This document shows, piece after piece, positions 25,275-33,432 of a stretch of DNA of 64,000 bases. This DNA comes from CBDCDJ01 sp965215355 (GTDB lineage: Bacteria > Deinococcota > Deinococci > Deinococcales > Trueperaceae). The stretch is taken from the NCBI GenBank assembly GCA_965215355.1, contig CBDCDJ010000007.1, forward strand, positions 1,240,001-1,304,000, written 5' to 3'. Under the pieces are notes generated by a model, which was not told the DNA's origin, ran no database searches, and saw nothing but the letters and a program-made list of their open reading frames with translations. How positions within the stretch are numbered: position 1 is the first letter of the stretch; each line of letters starts with the position of its first letter. A program made the translations under genes and the position numbers.

Positions 25275-25676
25275 TCAATCCTCCCAATCCTCGAGCCCAA
25301 GCCCTTCAATCCGCTCAAAATGTTTGGTGTTGCGCGTAACCAAAACGGCGTCGTTGACGATGGCGATAGCAGCAGCGAAAACGTCGGCATCTTCCAAAGG
25401 AGTACCTCTCACCCGCAGTTTTTGGTAGATTTCAACGGCTACGTCCAGGGCTGCAACGTTCATGGGCAGGAGTTCATAATCCCTGACGAACATTTCAAAC
25501 TGCGTGAGTCTACGTGCAAAGCGTGGCAAGAAAAGACCCCGCTTCATCTCAAAGTAGCTGACTGCGTTAAGGGTGACTTCGTCTCCCCCGGAGAGCGCGC
25601 GTGCAAACCTTTCTCCAACATCGCCGCGACCTGTAAGCAGGGCGGTGAGCGCATTGGTATCCAAGGTATAAATCAC
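25275..25676 (-). CDS. vapC: PIN-domain toxin, VapC family
   Basis: A 133-residue PIN-domain ribonuclease. Acidic active-site residues are seen in YTLDTNALTALL, SYFEMKRGL and EDADVFAAAIA, with the family's VTRNTKHFERI near the end. VapC toxins cut tRNA or rRNA and are blocked by the partner antitoxin. The start overlaps the antitoxin stop by 4 nt, and its own 3' end carries the ribosome site for the ALDH gene, whose GTG is 1 nt past the stop. The toxin-antitoxin pair is thus embedded in a metabolic operon. Confidence 0.9.
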   Translation of the reverse strand: MIYTLDTNALTALLTGRGDVGERFARALSGGDEVTLNAVSYFEMKRGLFLPRFARRLTQFEMFVRDYELLPMNVAALDVAVEIYQKLRVRGTPLEDADVFAAAIAIVNDAVLVTRNTKHFERIEGLGLEDWED

Positions 25677-25921
25677 GGCTCTATATCAAGCTCGCGGTTC
25701 CCAAAAAAAGGTCGTCTTTGCGTGGCTCGCTCGAGGGCGGCTATCTCTTCAGGATCGGTGATAATGCCGCTGATGCTACGCAACGCCTCGAGCTGTCGCT
25801 TAACTTTCTCATCTTTCGCAAAGTCATCTAGTATTTTTTCTACTTGCAAAAGCTGCGCGACATCCATCTTTTCGATGCGTTTGAGCACACGCTCTTTGAG
25901 GGATAATTCTTTGATTGTCAT
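25673..25921 (-). CDS. vapB: Antitoxin partner of VapC
   Basis: An 82-residue protein, predicted entirely helical (LKERVLKRIEKMDVAQLLQV, EKVKRQLEALRSIS) with a C-terminal tail FFGNRELDIEP suited to thread into the PIN active site. The position directly upstream of vapC with a 4-nt overlap supports the antitoxin role. GGAGG precedes the ATG at 25921, 11 nt after the deoC stop. I do not see an obvious ribbon-helix-helix or AbrB fold, so it is a helical antitoxin type. Confidence 0.82.
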   Translation of the reverse strand: MTIKELSLKERVLKRIEKMDVAQLLQVEKILDDFAKDEKVKRQLEALRSISGIITDPEEIAALERATQRRPFFGNRELDIEP

Positions 25922-25932
25922 GCTCTACCTCC

Positions 25933-26955
25933 TCACGCCAGCGGCTGCCGAAAGTCCGCCGAATAGCGCCCGGTCACAAAGTGTTCCAACTGCCGCTCGA
26001 TGTCCCCCAACAAGCTGCTCGCCCCGATGCGGAAGAGTTGGGGTTCCAACCAGTCCCGCCCCAACTCCTCTTTCATCAACGTGAGCCATTGAAGCGCGTC
26101 TTTGGCGGTGCGAATGCCGCCCGCGGGTTTGAAGCCGACCTGAAAACCGGTGTGCTCGAGATAATCCCGAATCGCCCGCAGCATTATGAGCGTGACCGGC
26201 AGCGTGGCGTTCTCGGTTTCCTTGCCGGTCGAGGTTTTGATAAAGTCCGCCCCGGCTATCATGCAGACCATGCTCGCTTTGTAGACGTTGCGCAGGTGCC
26301 CGAGTTCGCCGGTCGCCAGGATCGTTTTGAGGTGCGCCTCGCCGCAAGCCTCGCGCATCGCGGCGACCTCGTCGTACAGGGCTTGCCAGTGACCCAACAG
26401 CGCGTGCTCGCGGGTGATGACGATGTCGATTTCGCTAGCACCCTCACCCACGGCGTAGCGGATTTCCTCGAGCCTTTGCTTTAGGGGCATCAGTCCCGCC
26501 GGAAAGCCTGTAGCGACCGAGGCGACGGGAATGCCGGAGCCCGCCAGCGCTTTCACCGCGTGCGGCACCATCGTCGGGTAGACGCAGACCGCCCCCACCG
26601 TAAGGCCCACGTCCGCCATACCGAGGGCTTCAAGCACGTCCTCGCGCACGGGCCGGCGCGCCTTGGCGCCAAGGCGGCGCACCCGGCCCGGCGTGTCGTC
26701 GCCGGCCAACGTCGTCAGGTCGAGACAGGTCACGGCTTTCAGAAGCCAAGCGGCCTGCCACTCCTTTTTAACGCTGCGCCGCCCGGACAAACTTGTCACG
26801 CGCCGCTCGACGGCCGACAAGTTGACTTTAACGTCTTCGAACAGGGCGGGCTCGAGCGCTCGCCCCGGGTTTCTCGGCAACCCGGTTTCCGGAACAGGGT
26901 CCTTTAGCTTGGCTGTATCAAGCTTGGCTGTGTCGGTCTTGGCTGTGTCGGTCAT
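25933..26955 (-). CDS. deoC: Deoxyribose-phosphate aldolase
   Basis: A 340-residue class I aldolase that splits 2-deoxyribose 5-phosphate to acetaldehyde and glyceraldehyde 3-phosphate. The Schiff-base lysine is in DFIKTSTGKETENATLP and the second catalytic lysine in GFKPAGGIRTAKDAL. Length is in the range of the long (about 330-residue) DeoC group. The extreme N terminus repeats TDTAK/LDTAK, encoded by 15-bp units, and is probably a disordered extension. GAGGTTGCC precedes the ATG. First gene of deoC-vapB-vapC-ALDH. Confidence 0.94.
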   Translation of the reverse strand: MTDTAKTDTAKLDTAKLKDPVPETGLPRNPGRALEPALFEDVKVNLSAVERRVTSLSGRRSVKKEWQAAWLLKAVTCLDLTTLAGDDTPGRVRRLGAKARRPVREDVLEALGMADVGLTVGAVCVYPTMVPHAVKALAGSGIPVASVATGFPAGLMPLKQRLEEIRYAVGEGASEIDIVITREHALLGHWQALYDEVAAMREACGEAHLKTILATGELGHLRNVYKASMVCMIAGADFIKTSTGKETENATLPVTLIMLRAIRDYLEHTGFQVGFKPAGGIRTAKDALQWLTLMKEELGRDWLEPQLFRIGASSLLGDIERQLEHFVTGRYSADFRQPLA

Positions 26956-27060
26956 GGCAACCTCTAGCCGACAGTTTAGCGCACCCAGGTCGTTGAAGAC
27001 CCGACGGTCGTTAAAGACGCGCCACCCTTCAGTGACACGGCGGCTCGGGTGCTATGTTAG

Positions 27061-27150
27061 CAGGGCCAGGGTTGTCAGGGTCAGGGTTGTCAGGGTCAGG
27101 GTTGTCAGGGCCGGGGTTGTCAGGGCCGGGGTTGTCAGGGCCGGGGTGAA
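27061..27150. repeat. Six tandem 15-bp units upstream of the polysaccharide locus
   Basis: Six consecutive 15-bp units of the form CAGGGYCRGGGTTGT fill 27061-27150, the last ending in GAA. Copies fall in two subtypes (CAGGGTCAGGGTTGT and CAGGGCCGGGGTTGT) in blocks, as expected for slippage. It lies in the 233-base divergent gap between deoC and the first glycan gene, ending 38 nt before that gene's ATG. Confidence 0.95.
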
Positions 27151-27188
27151 CGGCTCGCCCGACGCCGAAGAATCAACGAGAGGCCGAG

Positions 27189-28337
27189 ATGAGCGCCAGT
27201 ACGAAAGCCAAAGCGGTTCCGATGTTGGACCTTGCCCCTCAAGTAACCGAGTTGTGGGACGAGTTCAACACGGCCGTGCAGCGGGTCTTGCGTTCGGGCC
27301 AGTTCGTTCTGGGTGAAGAGGTTAAGGCTTTCGAAGAGGAGGTCGCGCGTTACTTGGGCGTCGAGCACGCGGTCGGGCTGAATTCGGGCACCGACGCGCT
27401 TCTTATCGGCCTGCGCGCCCTCGGCGTCGGTCCGGGCGACGAGGTCGTCACCACGGCCTTCAGCTTTTTTGCGACCGCCGAAGCGGTCAGCACCCTCGGG
27501 GCGACGCCGGTGTTCGTCGACGTGGACGAGCGCACCTTCAACTTGGACCCCAACCTGCTCGAGGCCGCCGTCACGAAACGCACCAGAGCGATTTTGCCGG
27601 TTCACCTCTACGGCAACCCCGCCGCCATGACGCGCGTTTTGGAAGTCGCTGAGGCTTATGATTTGAAAGTGCTCGAGGACTGCGCCCAGTCCTTCGGCGC
27701 GCGCTACTGCGGTGCTGAGACTGACAAACCCGCGCCGGAAATCCTCGGCAAACACACCGGCACCCTGGGCGACGCGGGCGCGTTTTCGTTTTACCCGACG
27801 AAAAACTTAGGTGCCTTCGGCGACGCCGGAATGCTCGTCAGCGACGACGACGAAACGGCGGAGCTGGCGCGGATGTTGCGCAACCACGGCAGCAAGGTGC
27901 GCTATTCGAACGAGATGCTGGGCTATAACTCACGGCTCGACAGCCTCCAAGCCGCCCTCTTGCGCGTCAAACTGCCGCACGTGGACAGGTGGAACGAGGC
28001 CCGCGTCCGGGCGGCGGCGCGGTACAACGACCTGTTTCGAGACGTTTGCGGCGTCATCACGCCTGAACTTCTTAAGGGGCACGTGTTTCACCAGTACACG
28101 GTGCGCTTAGCTCATAACAGGGACCGCGTTCAGGCCGAGCTTGCCGAACAGGGCGTCAGCACGGCGGTTCACTATCCGCTGCCGCAAGACGAGTTGCCCG
28201 TTTTCAAAGGACGATTTCCCGTCAACCCGGTGAGCCGACGGTTGGGCGAGCAAGTGTTGAGCTTGCCGCTGTGGCCGGAGATGGAGCCCGAGACTCAGGC
28301 GCAAGTCGCAGAAGCCGTCACATGCGCTCTGCTATAA
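27189..28337 (+). CDS. DegT/DnrJ/EryC1/StrS sugar aminotransferase (first)
   Basis: A 382-residue PLP aminotransferase of nucleotide-sugar pathways. The PLP lysine is in FSFYPTKNLGAFGDAGM, the Asp in LKVLEDCAQSFGARY, and the substrate-loop in VGLNSGTDALLIGLRALG. It transfers amino groups from glutamate to a keto-sugar nucleotide, probably a dTDP-3-keto-6-deoxyhexose given the ketoisomerase nearby. A short extra loop (ETDKPAPEILGKHTG) follows the Asp motif. It is the first gene of a plus-strand run of 13 glycan genes. The second aminotransferase at 29541 is a paralogue, so the two may act on different sugars. Confidence 0.92.
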   Translation: MSASTKAKAVPMLDLAPQVTELWDEFNTAVQRVLRSGQFVLGEEVKAFEEEVARYLGVEHAVGLNSGTDALLIGLRALGVGPGDEVVTTAFSFFATAEAVSTLGATPVFVDVDERTFNLDPNLLEAAVTKRTRAILPVHLYGNPAAMTRVLEVAEAYDLKVLEDCAQSFGARYCGAETDKPAPEILGKHTGTLGDAGAFSFYPTKNLGAFGDAGMLVSDDDETAELARMLRNHGSKVRYSNEMLGYNSRLDSLQAALLRVKLPHVDRWNEARVRAAARYNDLFRDVCGVITPELLKGHVFHQYTVRLAHNRDRVQAELAEQGVSTAVHYPLPQDELPVFKGRFPVNPVSRRLGEQVLSLPLWPEMEPETQAQVAEAVTCALL

Positions 28338-28381
28338 ACAACTCTGTTATAAATAACCTTGTTCGTGGGGGGTTCACACCG

Positions 28382-29134
28382 ATGATAAGTGCTCACGCCG
28401 TCGTCGAAACCGATATGCTCGGCAAAAACGTCACCGTCAAAGAATTCGCCGTGGTTCGGGCGGGCGTGGTGTTGGGCGACGACGTCGTCGTTCATCCGCA
28501 CGCGGTGCTCGAGCCGGGTGTGGTGGTCCAAAACGGTGTGGAGATTTTTCCCGGCGCTTACCTCGGCAAAGAGCCCAAAGGGGCCGGGGCTTTGGGGAGG
28601 GTGCCAACCTTCGACAGAAAAGTTCTAATCGGCGCAAACTCGTCCATCGGGCCGCACGCGGTCATCTACTACGACGTCGAAATCGGCGCGAACACCCTCG
28701 TCGGCGACGGCGCTTCGATTCGCGAGAAGTGTCGCGTCGGTTCGAAGTGCATCATCAGCCGTTACGTGACCCTCAACTACAACACCGCCGTCGGCGACCG
28801 AACCAAAATCATGGACCTCACCCACATCACCGGCAACTGCGTCATCGGCAACGACGTGTTCGTCAGCGTCTTGGTGGGGACCGCCAACGACAACGCCATC
28901 GGCCACTTGGGCTACGACGAAACGCAAGTGGTCGGCCCGGCGCTTCGCGACGGTGCCGCTGTCGGCTTGGGGGCGTCGCTGTTGCCCGGCGTCACCGTCG
29001 GCGAGGGTGCCATCGTAGGCACCGGAGCCGTCGTCGCCAAGGACGTGGCTCCCCATACCCTCGTCATCGGCGTGCCGGCCAAATTCGTGCGCAGCTTGAA
29101 ACCGCAAAAAGAACCCCAGCAGGAACCCCGGTGA
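28382..29134 (+). CDS. Left-handed beta-helix acyltransferase for amino sugars
   Basis: A 250-residue hexapeptide-repeat protein, ATG at 28382 after GGGGGG. Repeats of the [LIV]G-type run through nearly the whole chain (VVVHPHAVLEPGVVV, VLIGANSSIGPHAVI, VSVLVGTANDNAIG, TVGEGAIVGTGAVVAKDVAP), ending in the helix FVRSLKP. Such trimeric enzymes N-acetylate or N-acylate 3- or 4-amino sugars. The place between an aminotransferase and a ketoisomerase suggests an FdtC/QdtC role, making Fuc3NAc or Qui3NAc. WbpD-like enzymes look similar. The stop overlaps the next GTG by 4 nt. Confidence 0.88.
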   Translation: MISAHAVVETDMLGKNVTVKEFAVVRAGVVLGDDVVVHPHAVLEPGVVVQNGVEIFPGAYLGKEPKGAGALGRVPTFDRKVLIGANSSIGPHAVIYYDVEIGANTLVGDGASIREKCRVGSKCIISRYVTLNYNTAVGDRTKIMDLTHITGNCVIGNDVFVSVLVGTANDNAIGHLGYDETQVVGPALRDGAAVGLGASLLPGVTVGEGAIVGTGAVVAKDVAPHTLVIGVPAKFVRSLKPQKEPQQEPR

Positions 29135-29544
29135 GGCTCGGCAAAGCGCGGATTTTGGAGTTCCCTAAGGTCACCGACCCCAGGGGCAACCTCACCTTTA
29201 TCGAGTCGCAGCAACATGTGCCGTTCGAGATTAAACGCGTTTACTATCTTTACGACGTGCCGGGCGGCGAGACGCGGGGTGGGCACGCGCACAAGCAGCT
29301 CGAGCAACTCATCATCGCCGCCTCGGGCAGTTTCGACGTGGTGCTCGACGACGGCGCGGAAAAAACCAAGTTCTCGCTCAACCGCTCGTACTACGGCTTG
29401 TTCGTACCCAACATGATGTGGCGCGAGTTGGAAAACTTTTCTTCGGGCTCGGTCTGTTTGGTACTCGCCTCACGGTACTACGACGAAGCGGACTACTACC
29501 GCGACTACGAAGACTTTAAAAAAGCGGTAAGAAAGACTCTATGA
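29131..29544 (+). CDS. dTDP-4-keto-6-deoxyglucose 3,4-ketoisomerase, FdtA/QdtA family
   Basis: A 137-residue cupin, GTG start overlapping the previous stop (GTGA). The family core RGGHAHKQLEQLIIAASGSF with the metal or catalytic histidines and the VPNMMWRELENFSSGSVCLV strand pair are complete. It converts dTDP-4-keto-6-deoxyglucose to the 3-keto isomer; FdtA gives the galacto form, QdtA the gluco form, and I cannot decide which. With the aminotransferase and acyltransferase the set makes a 3-acylamino-3,6-dideoxyhexose. RmlA and RmlB, which supply its substrate, are not in this window. Confidence 0.9.
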   Translation: MRLGKARILEFPKVTDPRGNLTFIESQQHVPFEIKRVYYLYDVPGGETRGGHAHKQLEQLIIAASGSFDVVLDDGAEKTKFSLNRSYYGLFVPNMMWRELENFSSGSVCLVLASRYYDEADYYRDYEDFKKAVRKTL

Positions 29545-30686
29545 ACGATATGTTGACAGCCTCAAAAAAACCCGTTCAGAACGTACCCTTTCTCGAGCTG
29601 AAACCCACTTACTTAGAACTCAAAGACGACTTGGACGCGGCCGTCGCGCGCGTGCTGGACAGCGGCTGGTACTTGCTCGGTGACGAACTGGCGGCGTTTG
29701 AGCGGGAGTTCGCCGCCTATACCGAAACCGAGCACTGCGTAGGCGTCGGCAACGGTCTGGAGGCGCTGCACCTGAGCCTGCGTGCCCAGGGCGTCGGGCC
29801 GGGTGACGAGGTTATCGTGCCGAGCAACACCTACATCGCAACTTGGTTGGCGGTAACTTACGCGGGCGCGACGCCCGTCCCGGTCGAGCCGTGCGAGGCG
29901 ACGTACAATTTAGACCCGGACAAACTAGAAGCGGCCCTTACCGAACGCACCAAGGCCGTCATCCCCGTCCACCTCTACGGGCAACCCGCCGACATGGACC
30001 CGATCATGCGTTTCGCTGAGGAGCATGAGTTGTTCGTGCTCGAGGACGCCGCCCAAGCCCAGGGCGCACGCTACAAGGGGCGGCGCGCAGGTGGTTTGGG
30101 CCACGCCGCGGCCTGGAGCTTTTATCCGGGCAAAAACTTAGGTGCGTTCGGCGACGCGGGCGCGGTCACCACGAACGACGCTGGGTTGGCCGAAAAACTC
30201 CGCAGCTTCCGCAACTACGGCTCGAAACTCAAGTACGTCAACGAGGTCAAGGGCTTCAACAGCCGCATGGACGAACTGCAAGCCGCCGTCTTGCGGGTGA
30301 AGCTACGGCACTTGGACGAGTGGAACGCGCGGCGCAAAAGTTTGGCCGACTCGTATCTTCAAGGTTTACAGATCACTGACCTCACCCTTCCTGTCGTGCC
30401 CGACTGGGCCGAGCCCGTCTGGCACCTGTTCGTGGTGCGCAGCCCGAACCGCGACGCGTTGCAGCGAGAGCTTAAAGAAAAGGGTGTCGGCACGCTCATC
30501 CACTACCCCGTTCCGCCCCACTTGCAAGAAGCTTACGCGGAACTCGGATTTACAGAGGGTGACTTTCCCATCGCCGAGGCCGTCCACCGCGAAGTGCTGA
30601 GCTTACCCATCGGGCCGCAGCTCGAGCCCGAAGCCGCCGACTACGTCGTTGAAAACGTCGTCCAAGCCGTTAAGCAGCTCGCTTAA
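29541..30686 (+). CDS. DegT/DnrJ/EryC1/StrS sugar aminotransferase (second)
   Basis: A 381-residue PLP aminotransferase. PLP lysine in WSFYPGKNLGAFGDAGAV, Asp in FVLEDAAQAQGARYKG, and the start VPFLELKPTYLELKDDLDAAV typical of the FdtB/QdtB group. The ATG overlaps the ketoisomerase stop by 4 nt (ATGA), which makes this the likely partner acting directly after it to give dTDP-3-amino-3,6-dideoxyhexose. A paralogue of the gene at 27189. Confidence 0.93.
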   Translation: MNDMLTASKKPVQNVPFLELKPTYLELKDDLDAAVARVLDSGWYLLGDELAAFEREFAAYTETEHCVGVGNGLEALHLSLRAQGVGPGDEVIVPSNTYIATWLAVTYAGATPVPVEPCEATYNLDPDKLEAALTERTKAVIPVHLYGQPADMDPIMRFAEEHELFVLEDAAQAQGARYKGRRAGGLGHAAAWSFYPGKNLGAFGDAGAVTTNDAGLAEKLRSFRNYGSKLKYVNEVKGFNSRMDELQAAVLRVKLRHLDEWNARRKSLADSYLQGLQITDLTLPVVPDWAEPVWHLFVVRSPNRDALQRELKEKGVGTLIHYPVPPHLQEAYAELGFTEGDFPIAEAVHREVLSLPIGPQLEPEAADYVVENVVQAVKQLA

Positions 30687-30697
30687 AGCAGGCCTCC

Positions 30698-32164
30698 TTG
30701 CGCGCCACGCTCAAAGCCTCGGCCATCATGGGCGTCAGCTCGGTCGGCACCATTCTCCTCAGCATCGTGCGGCAAAAGTTTATCGCCGTGACGCTGGGGG
30801 CCGAAGGGGTCGGGTTGTTGGGGCTGCTGGCGACCGGGCTCACTTTAGCCGTCACCCTGTTCAGCCTCGGCTTAGCCAGCAGCGGCGTGCGCTACGTCGC
30901 CAAAGCGAAAGAGCAGAGCGAGGCCGAGCTGGCCTATACCCGCAGCGCGCTCGTTTATGGGTCGCAAATCCTCGGGCTCCTCGGCGGCCTCACGTTCATC
31001 CTCTTCCGGGTGCCTTTGGCGGCGCTCATCCTCAACGACAGCGCCAGGGCGTTGTGGATTGTTTGGCTCGGCATAGCGCTGTGGGCCTCAGTCGTCTCGG
31101 GCGGGCAACTCGCCGTCATCAACGGTTTGCGGCGCATCGGCGACCTTGCCAAGGCCAACCTGTGGGGGGCTGCTTTGGGCACGGCCGCGACCCTCGTCGC
31201 CATTTCTCTGTCGGGCAGCGTGGGCCTAGTCGCGGCCATCGTCGCCCCGCCCCTGACGACGTGGCTGGCCGCCTGGTGGCTGTCTCGCGACATTCCCATC
31301 ACGCCGCTGAGAACCTACCCCGCGCTGTGGCCGCCGCTGCGCAGCATGGTGAGTTTGGGCGTCGTTTTCATGGCGAGCTTCGTGCTGGCGGGCGTCGCGC
31401 AGTTCGCGTCGCGGCTCGTCGTCGAGCGGGCTTTGGGCCTCGAGTCGGTCGGCCACTTTCAAGCCGCCTGGTCGGTGTCCAACGTTTACTTGAGTTTCGT
31501 GCTCACCGCGCTCGCCGCCGAGTATTACCCACGCATCAGCGCTATATCCGACGACCAAAGCCAACTCAACGACGCGGTCGGCGCGCAAATCAAACTCGCC
31601 CTGCTGCTGGCCGGCCCCGTCATCCTGGGCATGATTTTGTTCGCGCCGTGGGCGGTGACGCTGCTTTACTCGAGCGCTTTCGGGGACACCGTGGCCGTGT
31701 TGCGCTGGCAACTCGTCGGCGACGTCTTGAAAGTGGCGGCCTGGGCCGTGGCCTTTTTGCTGCTCGCCAGAGAAGCGCGTTGGCCTTACTTCGTCTCCGA
31801 ACTCACCTGGAGCGCTTCTTACGTCGTCGCACTGTTCTTCCTCGTCCCCGCTTACGGACTTCCTGCGGCGGGCCAGCTGTACGCGCTCTGCTACGCGCTC
31901 TACCTGGGGCTGGTCGTTATATGGGCGAAGCGTGAAAGCGGGTTTAAGATGAGCGGCTACTTCGGGCTTCTCGGCATGATGCTGGGCTCGAGCGTTCTCG
32001 TCACCCTCTTATCCACTACCGGCACCGGGTCGCCCGGCTGGTTCGTGGCTTTGGGCGTCACGCTTATGGTGAGCGCCTACTGCCTGCTCAAGCTGCGCCA
32101 CGAAACCGGCCTCGGCTTTTCAGCCTTGCTGTCTAAGGTGAGTCGCCGTACGCCACAAAGCTGA
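30698..32164 (+). CDS. Wzx-type polysaccharide flippase
   Basis: A 488-residue integral membrane protein with about 12-14 helices and no soluble domain, of the polysaccharide-transport/MOP superfamily (opening ATLKASAIMGVSSVGTILL, then VTLGAEGVGLLGLLATG). It would move lipid-linked repeat units across the cytoplasmic membrane. The start is TTG at 30698, the only in-frame site that keeps the conserved N terminus; an ATG at 30728 would remove the first ten residues. It begins 12 nt after the aminotransferase. Confidence 0.88.
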   Translation: MRATLKASAIMGVSSVGTILLSIVRQKFIAVTLGAEGVGLLGLLATGLTLAVTLFSLGLASSGVRYVAKAKEQSEAELAYTRSALVYGSQILGLLGGLTFILFRVPLAALILNDSARALWIVWLGIALWASVVSGGQLAVINGLRRIGDLAKANLWGAALGTAATLVAISLSGSVGLVAAIVAPPLTTWLAAWWLSRDIPITPLRTYPALWPPLRSMVSLGVVFMASFVLAGVAQFASRLVVERALGLESVGHFQAAWSVSNVYLSFVLTALAAEYYPRISAISDDQSQLNDAVGAQIKLALLLAGPVILGMILFAPWAVTLLYSSAFGDTVAVLRWQLVGDVLKVAAWAVAFLLLAREARWPYFVSELTWSASYVVALFFLVPAYGLPAAGQLYALCYALYLGLVVIWAKRESGFKMSGYFGLLGMMLGSSVLVTLLSTTGTGSPGWFVALGVTLMVSAYCLLKLRHETGLGFSALLSKVSRRTPQS

Positions 32165-32179
32165 TACCCTGAGAAAAGC

Positions 32180-32185
32180 TATACT
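32180..32185 (+). promoter_or_regulatory. Candidate -10 box (TATACT) before the GT2 remnant
   Basis: TATACT ends 6 nt before the ATG at 32192, a leaderless layout like others here. It could start a transcript covering the low-GC glycosyltransferase block. Confidence 0.5.
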
Positions 32186-32191
32186 GAACAA

Positions 32192-32455
32192 ATGCCGAAG
32201 GTTTCCGTCGCCATCATCACCTACAACCAGCGCCACTTCGTTCCCGAAACGCTTTCTAGCGTTTTAGAGCAGGACTACGACGGTTCCGAAATCAGCGTGG
32301 CGGTTTTCTCGCTGCTCTCTTGCATCAAATTAGTTGTTGCTCTTTTTTTGTTTGCTGCCGTAACCCTTTACTCACTCGACACACTTCAACGTAAGAACAA
32401 CTCAAGCTTTACCGGAACTTTTGAGAAGTTTAGGGGAAGGTTACAGCGTGGATAA
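32192..32455 (+). pseudogene. Remnant of a family-2 glycosyltransferase
   Basis: An 87-codon frame. The first about 33 residues are a textbook GT2 start (MPKVSVAIITYNQRHFVPET, then LSSVLEQDYDGSEI). Homology then ends abruptly, and the rest is a hydrophobic stretch (VAVFSLLSCIKLVVALFLFA) with a low-complexity tail, encoded by low-GC DNA. The catalytic GT-A core is absent. The junction near 32300 looks like a recombination point where imported DNA replaced the body of an older gene. It overlaps the next GT2 gene by 8 nt. Confidence 0.75.
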
Positions 32456-33371
32456 GCAACCCCTGGTCAGTGTGCTCGTGCCACTGTATAACCATGCTCG
32501 CTATGTTGACGATTGCCTTAACAGTATTCTCAACAGTGATTACGCGCACCTGGAAGTCATTGTTTTAGACGATGGATCCACTGACGATTCTTGCAGGCGG
32601 GTCAGTCAGTGGCGCGAGCGCCACCCCGACGCTTTTGAGGATTTTCAACTTATGACTCAAGCAAACCGTGGCATCCCCGAGACCCTCAATAGACTTGTCT
32701 TACAAGCTCGCGGAGAGTTTGTGACTTTGCTGGCAAGCGACGACTACTTGTTGAGTCAGGGCGTCCTCGTGCGTGTCAAAGCCTTGCGTGAGCAACCACA
32801 TTGGTTAGCTGTGATTGGCGACTGTGTTGTGGTGGATGAGCACAACAAGCTCCTTCATAGCAGTGGGCTTACAGGTTTGTTTAAAGCCAACAAGAAAGCC
32901 CTCAGCAACCCTAACTTTATCAAAAATGAGCTTGCCATCCGCTGGAGCGTACCCGGCCCCGTGTTCATGGCTCGCAAAAAGGTTTACGACCCAGAATCGG
33001 GGGTGGGTCTCTACAACTCCAGATTGTCTGTCGAAGACCGAGACTTCTATTTAAGGCTTCTAAACAAGGAGGTTTTGGGTTTCGTAGATCATCCAGTTGC
33101 CGCCTACCGGATTCACACTCAAAACGCTTTCAAACACCCTCAAAGGCGGTTGGAACATTTGGACTCGATGGCACGCGTTGAGCAAGCTCACCTAAAAGAC
33201 TTTCGTGGGCTGGCAAAGCTAGGTATCTGGTTGAGACTTCAAAATTACAAAAGCGTGGTTGCTCTAGAAACGAAGCGGACTTTCATCAAAAGAGTTTCGG
33301 GGCGGCTCGCACGAGAGGGACTACGCTTCATCTATTGGCTGCACATTCAGAGAGTTCACGCTTTTAGGTAG
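32448..33371 (+). CDS. Family-2 glycosyltransferase
   Basis: A 307-residue GT-A enzyme, GTG start at 32448 with AGGGGAAGG 6 nt upstream. It opens PLVSVLVPLYNHARYVDDCL, then VLDDGSTDDS, and the DXD-like LLASDDYLLS near residue 100; a later SVEDRDFYLRLL and AYRIHTQNAFKHP complete the GT2 pattern. It would transfer a sugar from a nucleotide donor to the growing lipid-linked repeat unit. GC content is well below the chromosome norm and no CTCGAG site occurs in it. Confidence 0.87.
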   Translation: MDKQPLVSVLVPLYNHARYVDDCLNSILNSDYAHLEVIVLDDGSTDDSCRRVSQWRERHPDAFEDFQLMTQANRGIPETLNRLVLQARGEFVTLLASDDYLLSQGVLVRVKALREQPHWLAVIGDCVVVDEHNKLLHSSGLTGLFKANKKALSNPNFIKNELAIRWSVPGPVFMARKKVYDPESGVGLYNSRLSVEDRDFYLRLLNKEVLGFVDHPVAAYRIHTQNAFKHPQRRLEHLDSMARVEQAHLKDFRGLAKLGIWLRLQNYKSVVALETKRTFIKRVSGRLAREGLRFIYWLHIQRVHAFR

Positions 33372-33381
33372 ACTCGGAGCC

Positions 33382-33432
33382 ATGAAACCAGTAGACCTCA
33401 CTACAGGTATTACGAGTCGGCAACCCAAGTGA
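33382..33432 (+). CDS. Possible 16-codon mini-frame coupled to the next glycosyltransferase
   Basis: ATG at 33382 opens MKPVDLTTGITSRQPK and its TGA overlaps the GTG start of the next gene (GTGA). The next gene has no ribosome site of its own, so re-initiation from this frame would explain its translation. A weak site GGAG lies close before the ATG. Confidence 0.3.
   Translation: MKPVDLTTGITSRQPK

Noticed and set aside
27061..27150. CRISPR array
   Set aside because: Units are 15 bp and contiguous, with no spacers and no cas genes in the window.
26663..27316. Plus-strand frame with a VVRAG-type peptide repeat
   Set aside because: The repeat is only the translation of the 15-bp tandem array. 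The frame overlaps deoC antisense and the next gene's start.
30649..31935. 428-codon Arg-rich plus-strand frame
   Set aside because: Shadow of the Wzx flippase in another frame; the flippase frame has membrane helices and a conserved start.
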